DNA of 64,000 bases from Sycobia sp. Sy_11. Lineage: Eukaryota > Arthropoda > Insecta > Hymenoptera > Epichrysomallidae. Shown here one piece after another: positions 38,713-50,427 of this stretch. A program made the translations under genes and the position numbers. The notes under the pieces were generated by a model that was given only the letters and a program-made list of their open reading frames with translations, searched no databases and was not told the origin of the DNA. The stretch lies in assembly GCA_018907035.1 (NCBI GenBank), contig JACCIC010000022.1:1674501-1738500 (forward strand), read 5' to 3'. The first letter of the stretch is position 1, and every line of letters starts with the position of its first letter.

Positions 38713-39400
38713 GAAAGAGTAAACTCCTCGGACGGAGAAAGGAGGTCGAGATGACTTGGAGGTCAGCATTAAGAGGAGATGGGGTAGCGGTCCACAAAAA
38801 ATAACCGGATAGTTGTATCGCGTTCTCTGACCTATTATATATAAGATTATAATTTCAAACGTAAGGTTGCCGCCTAGCTTCTTAAGGTCTTCCTAGGACC
38901 TTTTGAAATGGCGAAGTGACATATAAGATTCTTTTAAATATCGGTAAATCTTCATTGAGATAGAAAGAGTGTGCGTGTGAACCTGTATGTACCAATTGGC
39001 GAGATAGATAGATTGGTAAAGTAAGTTGCGAAGTATTTTGAGGATGATGTTCTAGTAATTTTTAAATTGACAAAAGATCAAAATCTTATATCCGTTAGTT
39101 TGCATGTTTTTAATCAATGTGTTTCTTTGTCAAGATCGATCCTTTTTTTTCTAGCTGTACATGATTGTTGTTTTTAACATTTCAGAACGGAACATAGATT
39201 CAAAGGAGGGCCAGCAATCATTTTATTTATATAGATGCGATGCTCCTTCCTTATGTTCTTTATATATGTATATATATGAACGAACACGAAATACCGGTCC
39301 GTGTTCTTTTTCTCAAAATTATAAGAATTTATATCTTCAGAATGATTTATCATTGAATCCAGATTGGCAACTCTGTGTTCCGCCTACAAATATACGGCTC

Positions 39401-39416
39401 TCTCTCTCTCCCCCTC

Positions 39417-39511
<95 letters not shown>

Positions 39512-39512
39512 A
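39401..39512. repeat. (CT)n microsatellite
   Basis: About 110 bp of CT with few interruptions. Confidence 0.9.
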
Positions 39513-39759
39513 TGCATCTCCTTTTCTCGACGCCGCCCTGTAACTCTTTTAATTGAACCATCGCCGAGTCGGGTCCATATATCAATAACTTATACATATC
39601 CTTATTTTCATATTGGTTAATTAGGCTACCTTCTAAAACGGAGGAGAGATGGAGTTAACTTTTATTATTGCCGTGATATATATATTCGTCTATAAAAGCA
39701 ATAATCTCAGCTCACGTGTTTTAGCTAGTTTCATTTACACACTCATTACATTACATTAC

Positions 39760-39763
<4 letters not shown>

Positions 39764-39802
<39 letters not shown>
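39764..39802. repeat. (CA)n microsatellite
   Basis: CA run preceded by three TTACA units. Confidence 0.9.
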
Positions 39803-39804
<2 letters not shown>

Positions 39805-40453
39805 GTTCGCGCGTGGTGGAGGAAGTATAGTCTCTTTCATTGATCAGACCCGCCTACGAGCTTGATCCCAAACAGTTCAAATACATCGAGAGCTATTTAT
39901 AGTAAATCGATTTGAGGGACAACAATGCCAAGAATTTTTGGGACAAATGATTTTGTTTATCAATTTAGGGATTTATATTGATTACCTCAAATGTGTAACC
40001 AGTGACCAGTTTAGTAAAAATTTGGCGATCATAAATTATGTTTAAAAAAAGAAAAATGCCCCAGTTCCTGATGTTGCGATCAGGTTTTATATTATTATTA
40101 TAAATGGAGACCGCGTCAATATAAAAGCCATCTCAAATTCTCACATTCTGTCTCATGATCTCTAATGTATTAAGCTGGTTATGTGGAATATGTATATCGC
40201 TATCAAGATTGTATGTAAAAATTCGTTATTCGAATTCGCCTTTTTTAATTCTTAAAAATCGGCCGACCAAAATATTTATCCATGCGTTTCTACATTATAA
40301 TTTGTTTATTTTTTCGTTTAAACGTCGATAAATTCTTTAATTTTCTTTCGACATTCAAACAGTTACGAAAATAGGCTATGGTGTATGTGCTTGTTTAAAA
40401 AGAGTTCCCAAACGAAATCCCGGATTTGTAAATACATGCAAACCTAATTAATG

Positions 40454-40455
<2 letters not shown>

Positions 40456-40526
<71 letters not shown>
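40456..40526. repeat. (CA)n(TA)n compound microsatellite
   Basis: About 19 CA units pass directly into TA. Confidence 0.9.
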
Positions 40527-40737
40527 TTCCTATGCTATACCACAGTTCGAGCAGATGTACGCAAATGGAATAAAAAGCTTTTTATTTTTATCTACCCTGG
40601 AAGCTCGAAAAAAACATTAGATCGGACTCATGGATTACGTTTAATGATCGTAGTGAAAAATGTCGATACTCATCTCTCCTTCTCTATCCCCTCTCTTTTT
40701 CTCTTCCTATCTCTATCTTCATGCGGGTCGGTGAGAC

Positions 40738-40738
<1 letters not shown>

Positions 40739-40802
<64 letters not shown>

Positions 40803-40806
40803 ATAT
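40739..40806. repeat. (TA)n microsatellite
   Basis: TA run with one phase slip (TTATAT). Confidence 0.9.
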
Positions 40807-42480
40807 GTCTATACGAAAAATGCATTAGCGATTAAAAGCTCTAAAGCTCTTTTTTCGACGAGAGATTGATTGGTCAAATTGAGTATTGCAGTAAAAAAGA
40901 AAGCCTTACTAAAACTCTTGATATCGGTGCGATAAATATGTATTTTTAGCTTAAAAAGTGGATGTACGGTTTATGGACACGAATAAAGGAAGACCTGTTG
41001 ATAAACGTTTATATTTTAATTATATATACTAAAATTACTGCCTTTATATTATATTTCGGGTTTAGAAATAACAAAGCAGTTTTCTATAACTTGAAATTTT
41101 TATTTTTGCCAATAACCGGACAATTGTGTATAAATTTGACATAAACCGTAAAAGGCTGTACATAATACAGAGAGGCTAAAATTTTTCATGAATGGACTGA
41201 GAATATATATTTAATTATTTACTAGAACATATATTTTCAAACTATCAGTTTGTAATTTTATCAATATTTAAAGAAAAAAAATAAAAAAAATTTAAGTTAA
41301 ATAGTGTTTAATTTAAAATTATTTTGAACTTAATATATGTACTTATCGGGTAATATGTAATTATATAAGTATTTATCGGAAATTAGATTCACAATAGTTT
41401 TATGAATGTAATAATGTAATATGTTTGGGAATAATGCCATAAAAATAGAATCTTTAAGTAATATCACTCTTGTTATAATACATGTGCTCGATTTGAACGT
41501 ATATTTTAAAGAAAACTAATGCGTTATTATGATATCGGTAGGCAAGGCATAGATCTGTCGATCATGAAAGAAAATATGTCCTTAATATGGCTCGACCCAG
41601 TCCTATGTAGAAATAGGAAATGTAATATGATTTCTCGAATGAATAAATTTCGCAAAATAGATTTCGCGTGCGCCAATAATTCAGCGAATTGTGATATTAA
41701 ATGTACAGCAGAGTTTGAAAATTTACAACTGTTCATTTATTATTGTACTGTAATGAATACTTAATTCCGTATTTTTCTATTGTGTAATACAAATTAAAAT
41801 TATAGTTATTAATATTATAGTTCATAGAAATGAGAGAAGAAAGAACACTCATTATAGGCGAAACTATATATGTACAGATAAGGTATATGCTTGATCCGTT
41901 TCATGGTGGGAAATCCGAAAATTTTTCCTTAAAATAGCTTGTATGCAGTTTCAAATAAGGTAAGTGAATACTTGCTATGGAAAAGTCGTAAGGTTTTCGA
42001 TAGAGGTTAACTGTGATGCTTCCTACGATCAATGATCCGTATTGTGGCGGGAACTTTCCAATAGTTCCATTAAAAATGCTATTTTACAGACTTATATTGT
42101 GATAGGTCGTATTCTAGCTTTGAGAAAATGTTGAGAAGTTCTCAAAATCTGATTCAAAATCAGGTACCCTATTCGGCTCGGTCTCTCAAACCGTCAGGCA
42201 GCGCGATAGTTTCGGCTGCGTTCAGTGACTGAGGCTTATCGCTCAAAATTTGATCCCAAAAAGAGGGAAGTAGAGTTTATAAAAGCGCTGTATGAGCGTT
42301 TGGTATTGCATTATATTCTGATCTCTGCTTAGCGAAGCTGTTTTTTATATTTTGACTTATTAAATTCAATTTAAAATTACTTTTAATTAATTACGTTTTC
42401 ATCAATTTCTCAATGTCAAACATTCCAGCATATTACCTATTACAACGTAGCTTTCTCGCTCTCGTTCTATAGATTGTAAA

Positions 42481-42492
42481 AGATAAAGAGAA

Positions 42493-42563
<71 letters not shown>

Positions 42564-42584
42564 GGAGAGAGAGCGAGAGAGGGG
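42481..42584. repeat. (GA)n microsatellite
   Basis: About 100 bp of GA, with AAAG variants at the 5' side. Confidence 0.9.
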
Positions 42585-45001
42585 CAGCCTGCCTGGGTAC
42601 AAGACCAGTATTTTCCACGTGTCCCTTTTCTTTATGATTGTATTTTCGAAAGCCCCGGTAATCAACCTCTCTGAGCTGTTGCTCAGCTCGCGAGCAACTG
42701 CCTAGGCAGATCCGAGGATTACGCGACACTTATGATGTCAGCCCTACCCTACGAATACGGGAAGAAATCGATCATTATGACTATTGCACCCTCGAGAACG
42801 GGGTGAGGAGGAAAGGGTGGTGTACGAGAATGTTCATACGCGAGTATACTTTCGCGTCGTGTATATTCTACGACAACGTCGTATAATATTGACGACACAG
42901 AATTATCTACAGCAGTGGGCGTCGCTGCAGGTGAATAGACGTCGCAAAATGTCCCGAAAATAACCGTATACGCTTGTGCGGTCAATTTCTTTCTAATTTT
43001 TTAGTATTTTTAGTGTAGTTTAGTTTGATTTACTGTTTGCGTACATTGAAAGTCTAGGGTGAACCTCTCCTTCGCCACCTGTCTTGTCAAAGCGATTCTT
43101 AGAAATACTCAGCTATTACATTTGATTTGAGATGCTATACGATTAATAGCCCTTGACTGATGTCACTACATGAAGTTTAGGAAATCATTTGTCGCAATCA
43201 GAATATATAGTTGCCAAGCGACAGTTCAAGAAACGATAATAAATTGTTTAAGTTTTATTTCAACGAAAATTGACGTGATTCGTTGCTATATAACAAAACG
43301 CTTCACAGAGACATAACATTTATAATACGTCAAATTAATAATGCGATATTCACCTCACCAGAGAATTAATTTTCAATTTCACTTCAACTTTACAACATAC
43401 ATTGGAGATAAAGTTAATTGAATTGAACGGAATAAAAAATTTAAAAAGAGTTAAAACAAATATTATTTTAAATATTACAATATAATTCTATTAAGATATA
43501 TATTAATAAAATGATAATCAATGTAGTGCTTGTCAATACAGGTAGATAAATTGATTGTTTCTCTTGTAAGACAGTTATCCATGAGCAAAACGAGAAAAGT
43601 TAATATCACGAGATAAAAATCCAATCCGGCGTCAGTTTTGACTGATATTTTACACGATAGCCATCGAAAAGTCACGTCGGAAGTTACAATTTTGATTTTC
43701 AAAATGTATATAAATAGTAATTTTAGTACGTTTAATGGGTTAACTTACTTGAACTGAAACAAATTAATATTATACATAAATAATGAAATGTATTATTTTA
43801 CTTATATTTAGTAAACCACGGTAGTTTTACTTCATAAAATCGTGTATAGTCTTTTGCTAACTTTATTAATGTTCTTGATTTATATTCTCTTTCTCATAAT
43901 GAAAACAAGACAAAGTTGGAATTTTACAACAAGTAAGAGAACAAAATTGGAATTCTAAAAATTTAATATCTATACGAATTTGACTAAATGAAAATATACC
44001 TATCTAAATAATATTAGATTCTTTGTCATTTAAATTTTCCAAAAATTGTGAAATTGACAACGAAGTCATTTAAAAAATCAACTAATAATACTTGATTCGA
44101 GAAATATAGAATTCAATAAATTCAAACACGTATGACCTTGCAACATAATTTTATTAATGAAAAGATGAAAACTTTGAAATAAATATATGATTGAAGTATC
44201 GAATAGATTTTAAAATTTTAAATAAGTAAAAAATATAGAAAAATTCTTTTTCATAGAATTTTTTCATAAATATATTATTATAGATGATCCTGGTTTATAA
44301 AGAAACGTATCGATTTTCGTGACATTCAATCATTTTTCACGAGTTTGTGAAAATAGGTTGGTTATTGGTGAATTTAAAATTAATAATGGTATGGTGTGAT
44401 AATAGTAAATTCAATAGTAAAGTTTGAGAAAAGTGACAAGCATTCTTCGCAAAATAAAGTTTTTTAAATTACATTAAATTATTTCAAAAAGATAATCATT
44501 CTAAGCCTGAAATATACGATGCAGATTATAAATTACTATAAATTATTTTGAAGTATCTGAATAAACAGAAATTATTCTATTGAAACTATTTGTTGAGATT
44601 TTAGAAAGTTATAATAATACAATTGTTGTTATCTTATAAAAAATTTTTAAATAAATCTTTCTGACGTCAGTGAACAATCTACTAATCTTAGACGTTTTAG
44701 TTCATCCTCAACGGGCTATTTTAGTCAAAACAATACCTTATTATAAATATTTGCTGCTCCTCAATTTACTTTATTATAATAATAAAGAAATTCAATAGAA
44801 ATTAGTAAATCATTTGCAAATTTATATAAATTATTTAAAATAATGTAAAATTGTTTCTACCAAATTTTCATACTTTTTTTAATGTTGTTTAGCGTTGCTT
44901 TATTTATGCTTCCAAATATCCATGCTAAGAAGCGACGGAAGTCTACGATGTGTTTGTAAATAAAGCACATGCAAATTATTACAGCGGTGCTCGTGTCAAA
45001 C
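42585..45001. other. No gene seen
   Basis: A GC-richer patch at 42.6-42.95 kb, then AT-rich DNA. Confidence 0.55.
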
Positions 45002-45075
45002 GGCCGAGTCTGGGAATTGAACTCGGATAACCGAATTACTAGTCCATCGTTCTAGCTATCGAGCCATCGTAGGCC
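45002..45075 (-). pseudogene. tRNA-like sequence (tRNA pseudogene or SINE head)
   Basis: On the minus strand a 74-nt stretch shows an A-box-like TGGCTCGATAGCT, a B-box-like GAGTTCAATTCC, a D-stem with three of four pairs, an anticodon loop CTAGTAA (anticodon AGT, Thr) on a weak stem, and TTCAATT as T-loop. Only GGCC/GGCC pairs at the ends, and the T-stem has two mismatches. The length is right for a tRNA but the fold is poor. The intact A and B boxes would fit a pol III-transcribed SINE head. Confidence 0.42.
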
Positions 45076-45902
45076 TTAAATTTTTTTACATGTCGCAATT
45101 CTCTGTCAATTACTAAATCAATGGTCTGAATTCTTATGTGTGCTTTTAGATATTCCATTGCCATTACATCAATGTTAACTATTACAAACATCGAACAGTT
45201 TCATTTTTTTCTGAATGTTTCGAGATATTTTCAATATTTCATAATTTGTTTAAGAACTACCTTACGCATCTCAAATAAAATTTGAAAAATAAATCCTCAG
45301 AATTTACAGATAAAATTGCTGTTGGTTAAATCAAGTAAACTTGTATTTTTATCAAAAAGTACTTATTGTGTAATATTCTTGACATATTTATGGAAATGTT
45401 ATAGTAAATTTTTAAACTCATAATCTTGTAGAAATAAGCATCAGATTGTTTAATGATTATTTTCTATACGTTTTAATTAAATACATATGCTTGCAATAAA
45501 AAATTAAAACAATTTAGCAAAGTTTTTTGTTTCAAATAATTTTATTACTTGTTATAATTTTCATAATTATATAATTGATAAACATACATAACTATCGTAA
45601 CTGTGTGAACGGATATTATTATCAAATTTCATTTTTATTATTCTGATGCTCTTTTTTATGTTTCTTCACTATTACAATGATATTAAGTAACTACAATCTT
45701 GAAACTTAAGTGTCCAAATTTAGGGACACAATGAAAACCTAAATTCGTATCAATACTTATTTTAAATATTAAGGTCTTCAAACTGTATTATATTTCTTTC
45801 TATTTAAAAACTCGTATTGCTTTACTTGTATTTATGTAAGTAATTTTTACATTATTTTTTTAACTCCGAATTTTTACATTTATTAGCAACACATAATCAA
45901 GT

Positions 45903-45907
<5 letters not shown>

Positions 45908-45964
<57 letters not shown>
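45908..45964. repeat. (TA)n microsatellite
   Basis: Uninterrupted TA run in AT-rich DNA. Confidence 0.9.
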
Positions 45965-45967
<3 letters not shown>

Positions 45968-46278
45968 CTGCTGTTCATATATAATTCTATTTATATATAA
46001 TAATGTCTGCTATAAATAAATTTTAACACAATGGATTTTAATGATTGTTTTTCGATAACAAATTTCTATATTATTTTTACAATCATCTATTATCAATTTC
46101 TCTTGGGATATTGTTGCATTCCATAGATTAATGTGTATTGATTTAAAGAATTCATCTTCGAACAAAGAAAACATTTTTTTTTCTAAATCATATATTCTAG
46201 TTACTTTAAAAAAGGAAAAATAAAATAGAATTAAAATCGTAATAATATAATTGTAGTTTAGTCCATTAAATTTCGATC

Positions 46279-46280
<2 letters not shown>

Positions 46281-46320
<40 letters not shown>
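46281..46320. repeat. (TA)n microsatellite
   Basis: TA run bordering the GC-richer block at 46.32-46.73 kb. Confidence 0.9.
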
Positions 46321-46323
<3 letters not shown>

Positions 46324-46350
46324 ATGTTGGTTCGATTGAAATAGCGGGCG

Positions 46351-46844
46351 CTAGGTTTTGATGAACGACTTCTTGTCTTGAACGATTTCTACCTTCCACT
46401 GCGCTTTCCACACATGCATCGGAATGTATAGAATCCCTAATTTGTCTGTCAACATACCGATTTGTTCGCTGTGAACCTCGATGTTCCGGGTCCGGAAAGG
46501 GCTCCACTTCGGTAGTATCGACAACACGACGGCCTTCTCTTCCTCCTCATCCTCCTCTCGCTCCTCCTCCGCGGTGGCGTACGATATAGGCAATCCATTA
46601 TTGCTCACCTTTTACTTTCGCACACCTTCGTCCTGTTCAGCTGAGGAGGATACCACTGCGTCCATACCACACCCACTGAGTTTCATGAATGGGAGCTGTG
46701 AACCCGTGACCCGGTCACTATTGACAATTGAGTTATTTTTAATCATGGTTTTAACACTAAGGTATGAGGAGGAGGAACAAAGAGGGAATGCAGTTAAAGT
46801 TAATTGGCTTACAATTGAATTTCAGCAGTTCGTTGGCGCAATAG
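46351..46844 (-). pseudogene. Possible eroded coding segment with one in-frame stop
   Basis: One minus-strand frame stays open from about 46844 to a TAG at 46351 apart from a single TAA at about 46612. Before the stop it contains an internal ATG (46747) and a Ser-rich stretch. After it come an acidic run of Glu/Asp (about residues 14-23 of the second part), then KAVVLSILPKWSPF and VWKAQWKVEIVQDKKS. Local GC is higher than in the flanks. I recognise no family, and an antisense frame (46481-46888) is also open, so this may be chance or part of an unknown transposon. It abuts a ribozyme-repeat copy at 46914. Confidence 0.25.
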
Positions 46845-46913
46845 CATATTTCACGAAGCCCCCTACCCTCTCTGAATTTGTGAATTAAAGTTTCTTGTTA
46901 AAGACGTAAGAAA

Positions 46914-47115
46914 TAAATTAATAAATCTTTTTATCGGTCTTACAGTGAATTATGTAACGACATTAAGACTGAACCCCTCCCCCCGCCACCCAAAATCTAT
47001 GAATAAAAGTAGTATGGTAATTTTAACTGCCCTCTTCAAAAACTTATCTATTTGTATCCCAATAAGCTAAGCTAGCAGTTCGAGCAATCTCCGACCCTCC
47101 TTCAGGGATTTTAAC
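46914..47115 (-). mobile_element. Ribozyme-bearing dispersed repeat, diverged copy
   Basis: Block A (TTTTTATCGGTCTTACAGT in plus-strand reading, from about 46928) leads into a diverged B-like stretch with CCCCTCCCCCCGCCACCC and ends at the degenerate hammerhead at 47113. At about 200 bp it is shorter than the 59-kb copy. Confidence 0.4.
47075..47113 (-). ncRNA. Degenerate hammerhead-like motif
   Basis: The minus strand reads CCCTGAAGGAGGGTCGG then TTGCTCGAAC. It aligns with the 59.3-kb ribozyme region through TTCGAGC and CTTCAGGGA in plus-strand sense. Both core boxes are mutated (CTGAAGGAG, GAAC), so it is a relic. Confidence 0.35.
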
Positions 47116-47146
47116 GTACTGTGTTACGATGTATAAATTTTCGTCT

Positions 47147-47147
<1 letters not shown>

Positions 47148-47204
<57 letters not shown>

Positions 47205-47209
47205 TCTTT
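47148..47209. repeat. (CT)n microsatellite
   Basis: CT run 35 bp after the degenerate hammerhead copy. Confidence 0.9.
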
Positions 47210-48700
47210 ATAAAAAACTCTCCAGCAAGATTTACTTATTGATAGCTAATTTATTACAATGTAAAGGAATTTCTAGTCAAGGCCCAATTCCTGTCGACAT
47301 CTAAGATACTAACTTAAAATTTAAGTTCGCAGTAGTTCCAGCAACTAAAATTATATTGTAGTTTGAACAAAGGTTTAGCTTATATCATGTTTAGTCAAGG
47401 AATTTATGACCTTTAATGCTCCATATATGGTAAGACTTATTTAATTATGGATAAAAAATTATTAATTGGTTTTCTGGAGCATTAAGAGTGAGAAATTTTC
47501 CAAATTATGACGCGCGGCCAATCCGTGAATACTACTATGGCTAAAAATTATATGCCATTCCGTTTCTGTAACTATATTCTAAGTTTTATTATTCGCTATC
47601 TAAGCTAGCTTTAACTACGCTAATCTATAGTGTATCGGGTGTTAACGACGATCTGGGTACAGTCTACAAATTTATATGCTTAATGGAAATAAGATATCTA
47701 TTAATATGCTATAAATTCAGTCATTTATTCGCAAAGATATTTATTTTTTGATTTCTACGATTTTCTTTTGGTTCCACTAAAGTGACTGTTGCCACTTAAT
47801 TTAGAAATCTCTCTTTCAAACAACGTACGAACAATACACCGTTTAGAAATAATGCGATAATTTCGATAATGCGATAGAAGTACAACGTTTAGAAATAATG
47901 CGATAATTTCAATTTCTTTGTACATTTGACAAACACTAAAAACTGAACAAAAAATCATATTTTTATCGCTTTAATATTATTTAATAAACGTTTCAATTTA
48001 TCGCATATAAAAAAAAATTGTCAATTGTTTGACAGGTATTTTTCCTGTAGATTAGTTCCGTTAGGAATAAATGACGAATTCACAGAGATATTAGATTTAA
48101 AATTTCAATTTAATACACATTAGAAATTATTCCAATTCATATTATTTAGTTAATTTAACGACTTAATCCTACTTTTTATCTTATAATAAGGTATACTGTT
48201 TCTCAAATTTATTTCCAACAAATACTAAATACTAATCTAATTTTTCCTAAACTGCATAGTATAAAACATCGACGATTATTTCTCAATATATATCATCAAT
48301 GTATTTTCTATCCATTTGATAATTCTAAGATATGTGCAATTTATTATTTCAGTGCATCTGCATCTATAATTTATCATATTACGTCGTGGATCTATTTATT
48401 TTATATTGTCTATAAGCCGAACTAATAAAATATTATTTCAGTAAATCCAAATTCTATAATATTATAGAGGCTCTTAAAAATTTGTCAAAATAGTTAATAA
48501 TCCAACTCATAATGTCCATGTCAAGTAAAGTAACCTAACTGATGTAAAATTAGTAAATATATAAAGTTAATATAATTTAATATATACTTTTTTTAAAAAC
48601 TATTTTGATGAGAAAATGAAGAATGAATATAGAAATTTAAAGCTGGCTATTTTTGCTTTGACATATTTTTCATAGATTAAATATACATAAACTTTCGCCA
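47210..48700. other. No gene seen; downstream of paralogue 1
   Basis: AT-rich with the 46-bp repeat; no clear AATAAA directly after the minus-strand stop codon. Confidence 0.5.
47840..47910. repeat. Two-unit tandem repeat, 46-bp period
   Basis: A 25-bp word beginning CGTTTAGAAATAATGCGATA is repeated exactly at 47840 and 47886; GATAATGCGAT also recurs between them. Confidence 0.7.
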
Positions 48701-49102
48701 TTACCCATATTTTTCTTTCCATTCATTGATATTGTCATAAATAAGTTGCCTCTGTTCCTCTAAGTATTTTTTTGCCTCATTCCATTCTCCGACTTTTATT
48801 TCGATGGCCTTTCGTGCCTCTTCTTCCAAGGTCACTATCCTCTGCTCGATTTTATTGTCCCATAGTTCTTTCTCTTTTTCAATAGCTAATGCAGCCTGCT
48901 TTTCTGTATCTTCGATTTTCTTTTCTAGTTGAGCTATTTGCTTTTCCCCAATGTCGAGAACTGAGGCGACCTTTTCTTTAATCTCGGACATTTGTCCTTG
49001 ATAATCAGTGGTTTTACCTTCAAGCTCTGACATTCTTTGTACGCTTTCCTCTACAGTTTTAAAGAATTTTTTTTTAAATTTCTCAAAATCTACTTGATCC
49101 AT
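48701..49102 (-). CDS. Uncharacterised 133-aa helical (coiled-coil-like) protein, paralogue 1
   Basis: The frame is intact from ATG (context CACAATGG) to TAA, with no intron in the CDS. The protein has no cysteine, no proline, no signal peptide and no membrane segment. It is very rich in Lys and Glu from about residue 5 to the end, as expected for one long amphipathic helix or coiled coil in the cytosol or nucleus. Landmarks are SELEGKT (25-31), YQG (34-36), LDIGEKQIA (49-57), LAIEKEK (72-78), LEEEARK (92-98) and three tryptophans at 81, 107 and 128. The divergent gene at 50428-50838 encodes a gap-free paralogue; a hand count gives about 73 identities in 133 positions, and all three tryptophans and the LDIGEKQIA block are kept. 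Such conservation, in a region where other long frames are repeat translations, supports a real gene. A 195-bp intron lies in the 5'UTR. I do not recognise the family; function unknown. Confidence 0.82.
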   Translation of the reverse strand: MDQVDFEKFKKKFFKTVEESVQRMSELEGKTTDYQGQMSEIKEKVASVLDIGEKQIAQLEKKIEDTEKQAALAIEKEKELWDNKIEQRIVTLEEEARKAIEIKVGEWNEAKKYLEEQRQLIYDNINEWKEKYG

Positions 49103-49120
49103 TGTGAACTTCTATACTTG

Positions 49121-49315
49121 CTATAAATATTAATAATAATTATTATTGAAAAATGTTACAAGGGCATAAGAAAGCTTATTCTAAATTAAAATATAAGCTT
49201 TAACTAGAAAAAAAATAAGTAGTTAAATTTTAAAATATTAAAATATTCATACAGTTCTGAAAAATCAAACAATATAATAATATTTGCATTAAATGCGAAT
49301 AAAGATAAGACTTAC
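49121..49315 (-). other. Predicted 5'UTR intron of paralogue 1
   Basis: On the minus strand the donor reads TTCA|GTAAGTCTTAT and the acceptor TATTTATAG|CAAG, leaving an 18-nt leader before the ATG. The intron is 195 bp. Donor, acceptor and flanking exon sequence all have counterparts at the same spacing in paralogue 2. That conservation is the main evidence that the intron is real. Confidence 0.6.
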
Positions 49316-49424
49316 TGAATTTAGAAAATATAACCTAAACGTTTGTTCGTATTTTATGATTTATGTTACCACGCAATTGTTATTTTCGCTCACATGTTCA
49401 GACTGAAGACTCATATATTTATTT
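49316..49424 (-). promoter_or_regulatory. Putative core promoter and first exon of paralogue 1
   Basis: Reading the minus strand, AATAAATATATG (49412-49423) is followed by CTGAAC, ATAACAATTG and TTTAGGTTATA, then CTAAATTCA at the donor. This order matches the region upstream of paralogue 2 and suggests the promoter and first exon were duplicated with the gene. Confidence 0.4.
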
Positions 49425-49724
49425 TAGATTTGCTCAAATCGCCATCTTTGAAATTTAAAGTAGTATTAAGCTTCAAGAGCCGACTTATAACTTGAGATTA
49501 ATTTTAACGAAATTAGAGAAGATTATGATATTTCATATAGTCAATCGATATTATAGAACATTTAAAAAAAATCTGAAGTAGCGATCAAATTTTCTATATG
49601 CAATTTTCTGTTCTTTGCTGGTAATTATTCAACTTTTAATAAATTATGTAGAACAAATTAAAATGTAACATTTTTCCTTATATTATTATGTTATTCAATG
49701 ATTCTAGTATGAAAACAATTTAAG

Positions 49725-49750
49725 TTAACATCAGAAGGCTCTGATGTTAA
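49725..49750. repeat. Perfect 11-bp hairpin near the axis of the inverted gene pair
   Basis: TTAACATCAGA, a 4-nt AGGC loop, then TCTGATGTTAA make a perfect 11-bp stem. The midpoint between the two start codons, and between the two introns, is about 49,765, so this hairpin lies close to the symmetry axis. A second hairpin, TAACATT/AATGTTA with a 6-nt loop, follows at 49784-49803. Confidence 0.7.
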
Positions 49751-50108
49751 TGATATTTAACAGCGTCATACGCTCGACCCGCTTAACATTTTAAGTAATG
49801 TTATTAAAACCACGGAGGTGCACAAGAGTATAAATCAAAATATCAGGTTTAAATCATTCCATACAATACTTTACTTATTACCTAAAAATTGGTACTAGTT
49901 CCTCATTAATATAAAAAATTCATTTATTTCATTACTCGAATATAAGTAAATTTTTCCATTACTTTTGCTCATTATTTCACACATCACATTAAAATTTGAT
50001 TATTATTTTACACTTTATTTAATTGATATTGCTTAATATCTTTGAAAGCATATTTTTCTGTAATTTCGCTAAATAATGACTTATAGTTCATTTTCATTCT
50101 TTATTAAA

Positions 50109-50209
50109 AAATATATGGAAAAACTCGCTTGAACCAACAATTAAGGTTTACAATAACAATTGAATAGTGATTTAAATCCAAAATTTTTAGGCTATACTAA
50201 CTAAATTAA
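50109..50209 (+). promoter_or_regulatory. Putative core promoter and first exon of paralogue 2
   Basis: An AAATATATGG TATA-like motif (about 50109-50118) is followed by a block with the shared words ATAACAATTG and TTTAGG..TATA..CTAAATT that leads into the donor at 50210. The same words occur in the same order upstream of paralogue 1. The transcription start is not visible; it is inferred to lie about 30 bases after the TATA-like motif. Confidence 0.4.
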
Positions 50210-50415
50210 GTAAGTCTTATATTTATTTACAACTACATAAATTTATCACAAATTTTCTTTCGTATTTCCGTACTAAAGTAGCAATTTAATTTTTATATAT
50301 TAAGGTACTATATTTTTATTTATTTATAGTGTGATTTAAACTCAAAATTTTAAAAAGTACATCCTTGAATCTTATAACCTCTTAAGATAATAATTGTTAA
50401 TAATGTTTATAACAG
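50210..50415 (+). other. Predicted 5'UTR intron of paralogue 2
   Basis: The donor reads TTAA|GTAAGTCTTAT and the acceptor TTTATAACAG|CAAG, 12 nt before the ATG. The intron is 206 bp against 195 bp in the partner gene. The first 11 intron bases are identical in the two genes, and the sequence before the acceptor (ATAATAATT, then a run of A and T ending TTTATA) is also alike. Confidence 0.6.
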
Positions 50416-50427
50416 CAAGAGTTTATC

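Noticed and set aside
41519..41764. 81-codon plus-strand frame with six cysteines
   Set aside because: No signal peptide, no known cysteine pattern, poor start context; nothing distinguishes it from chance.
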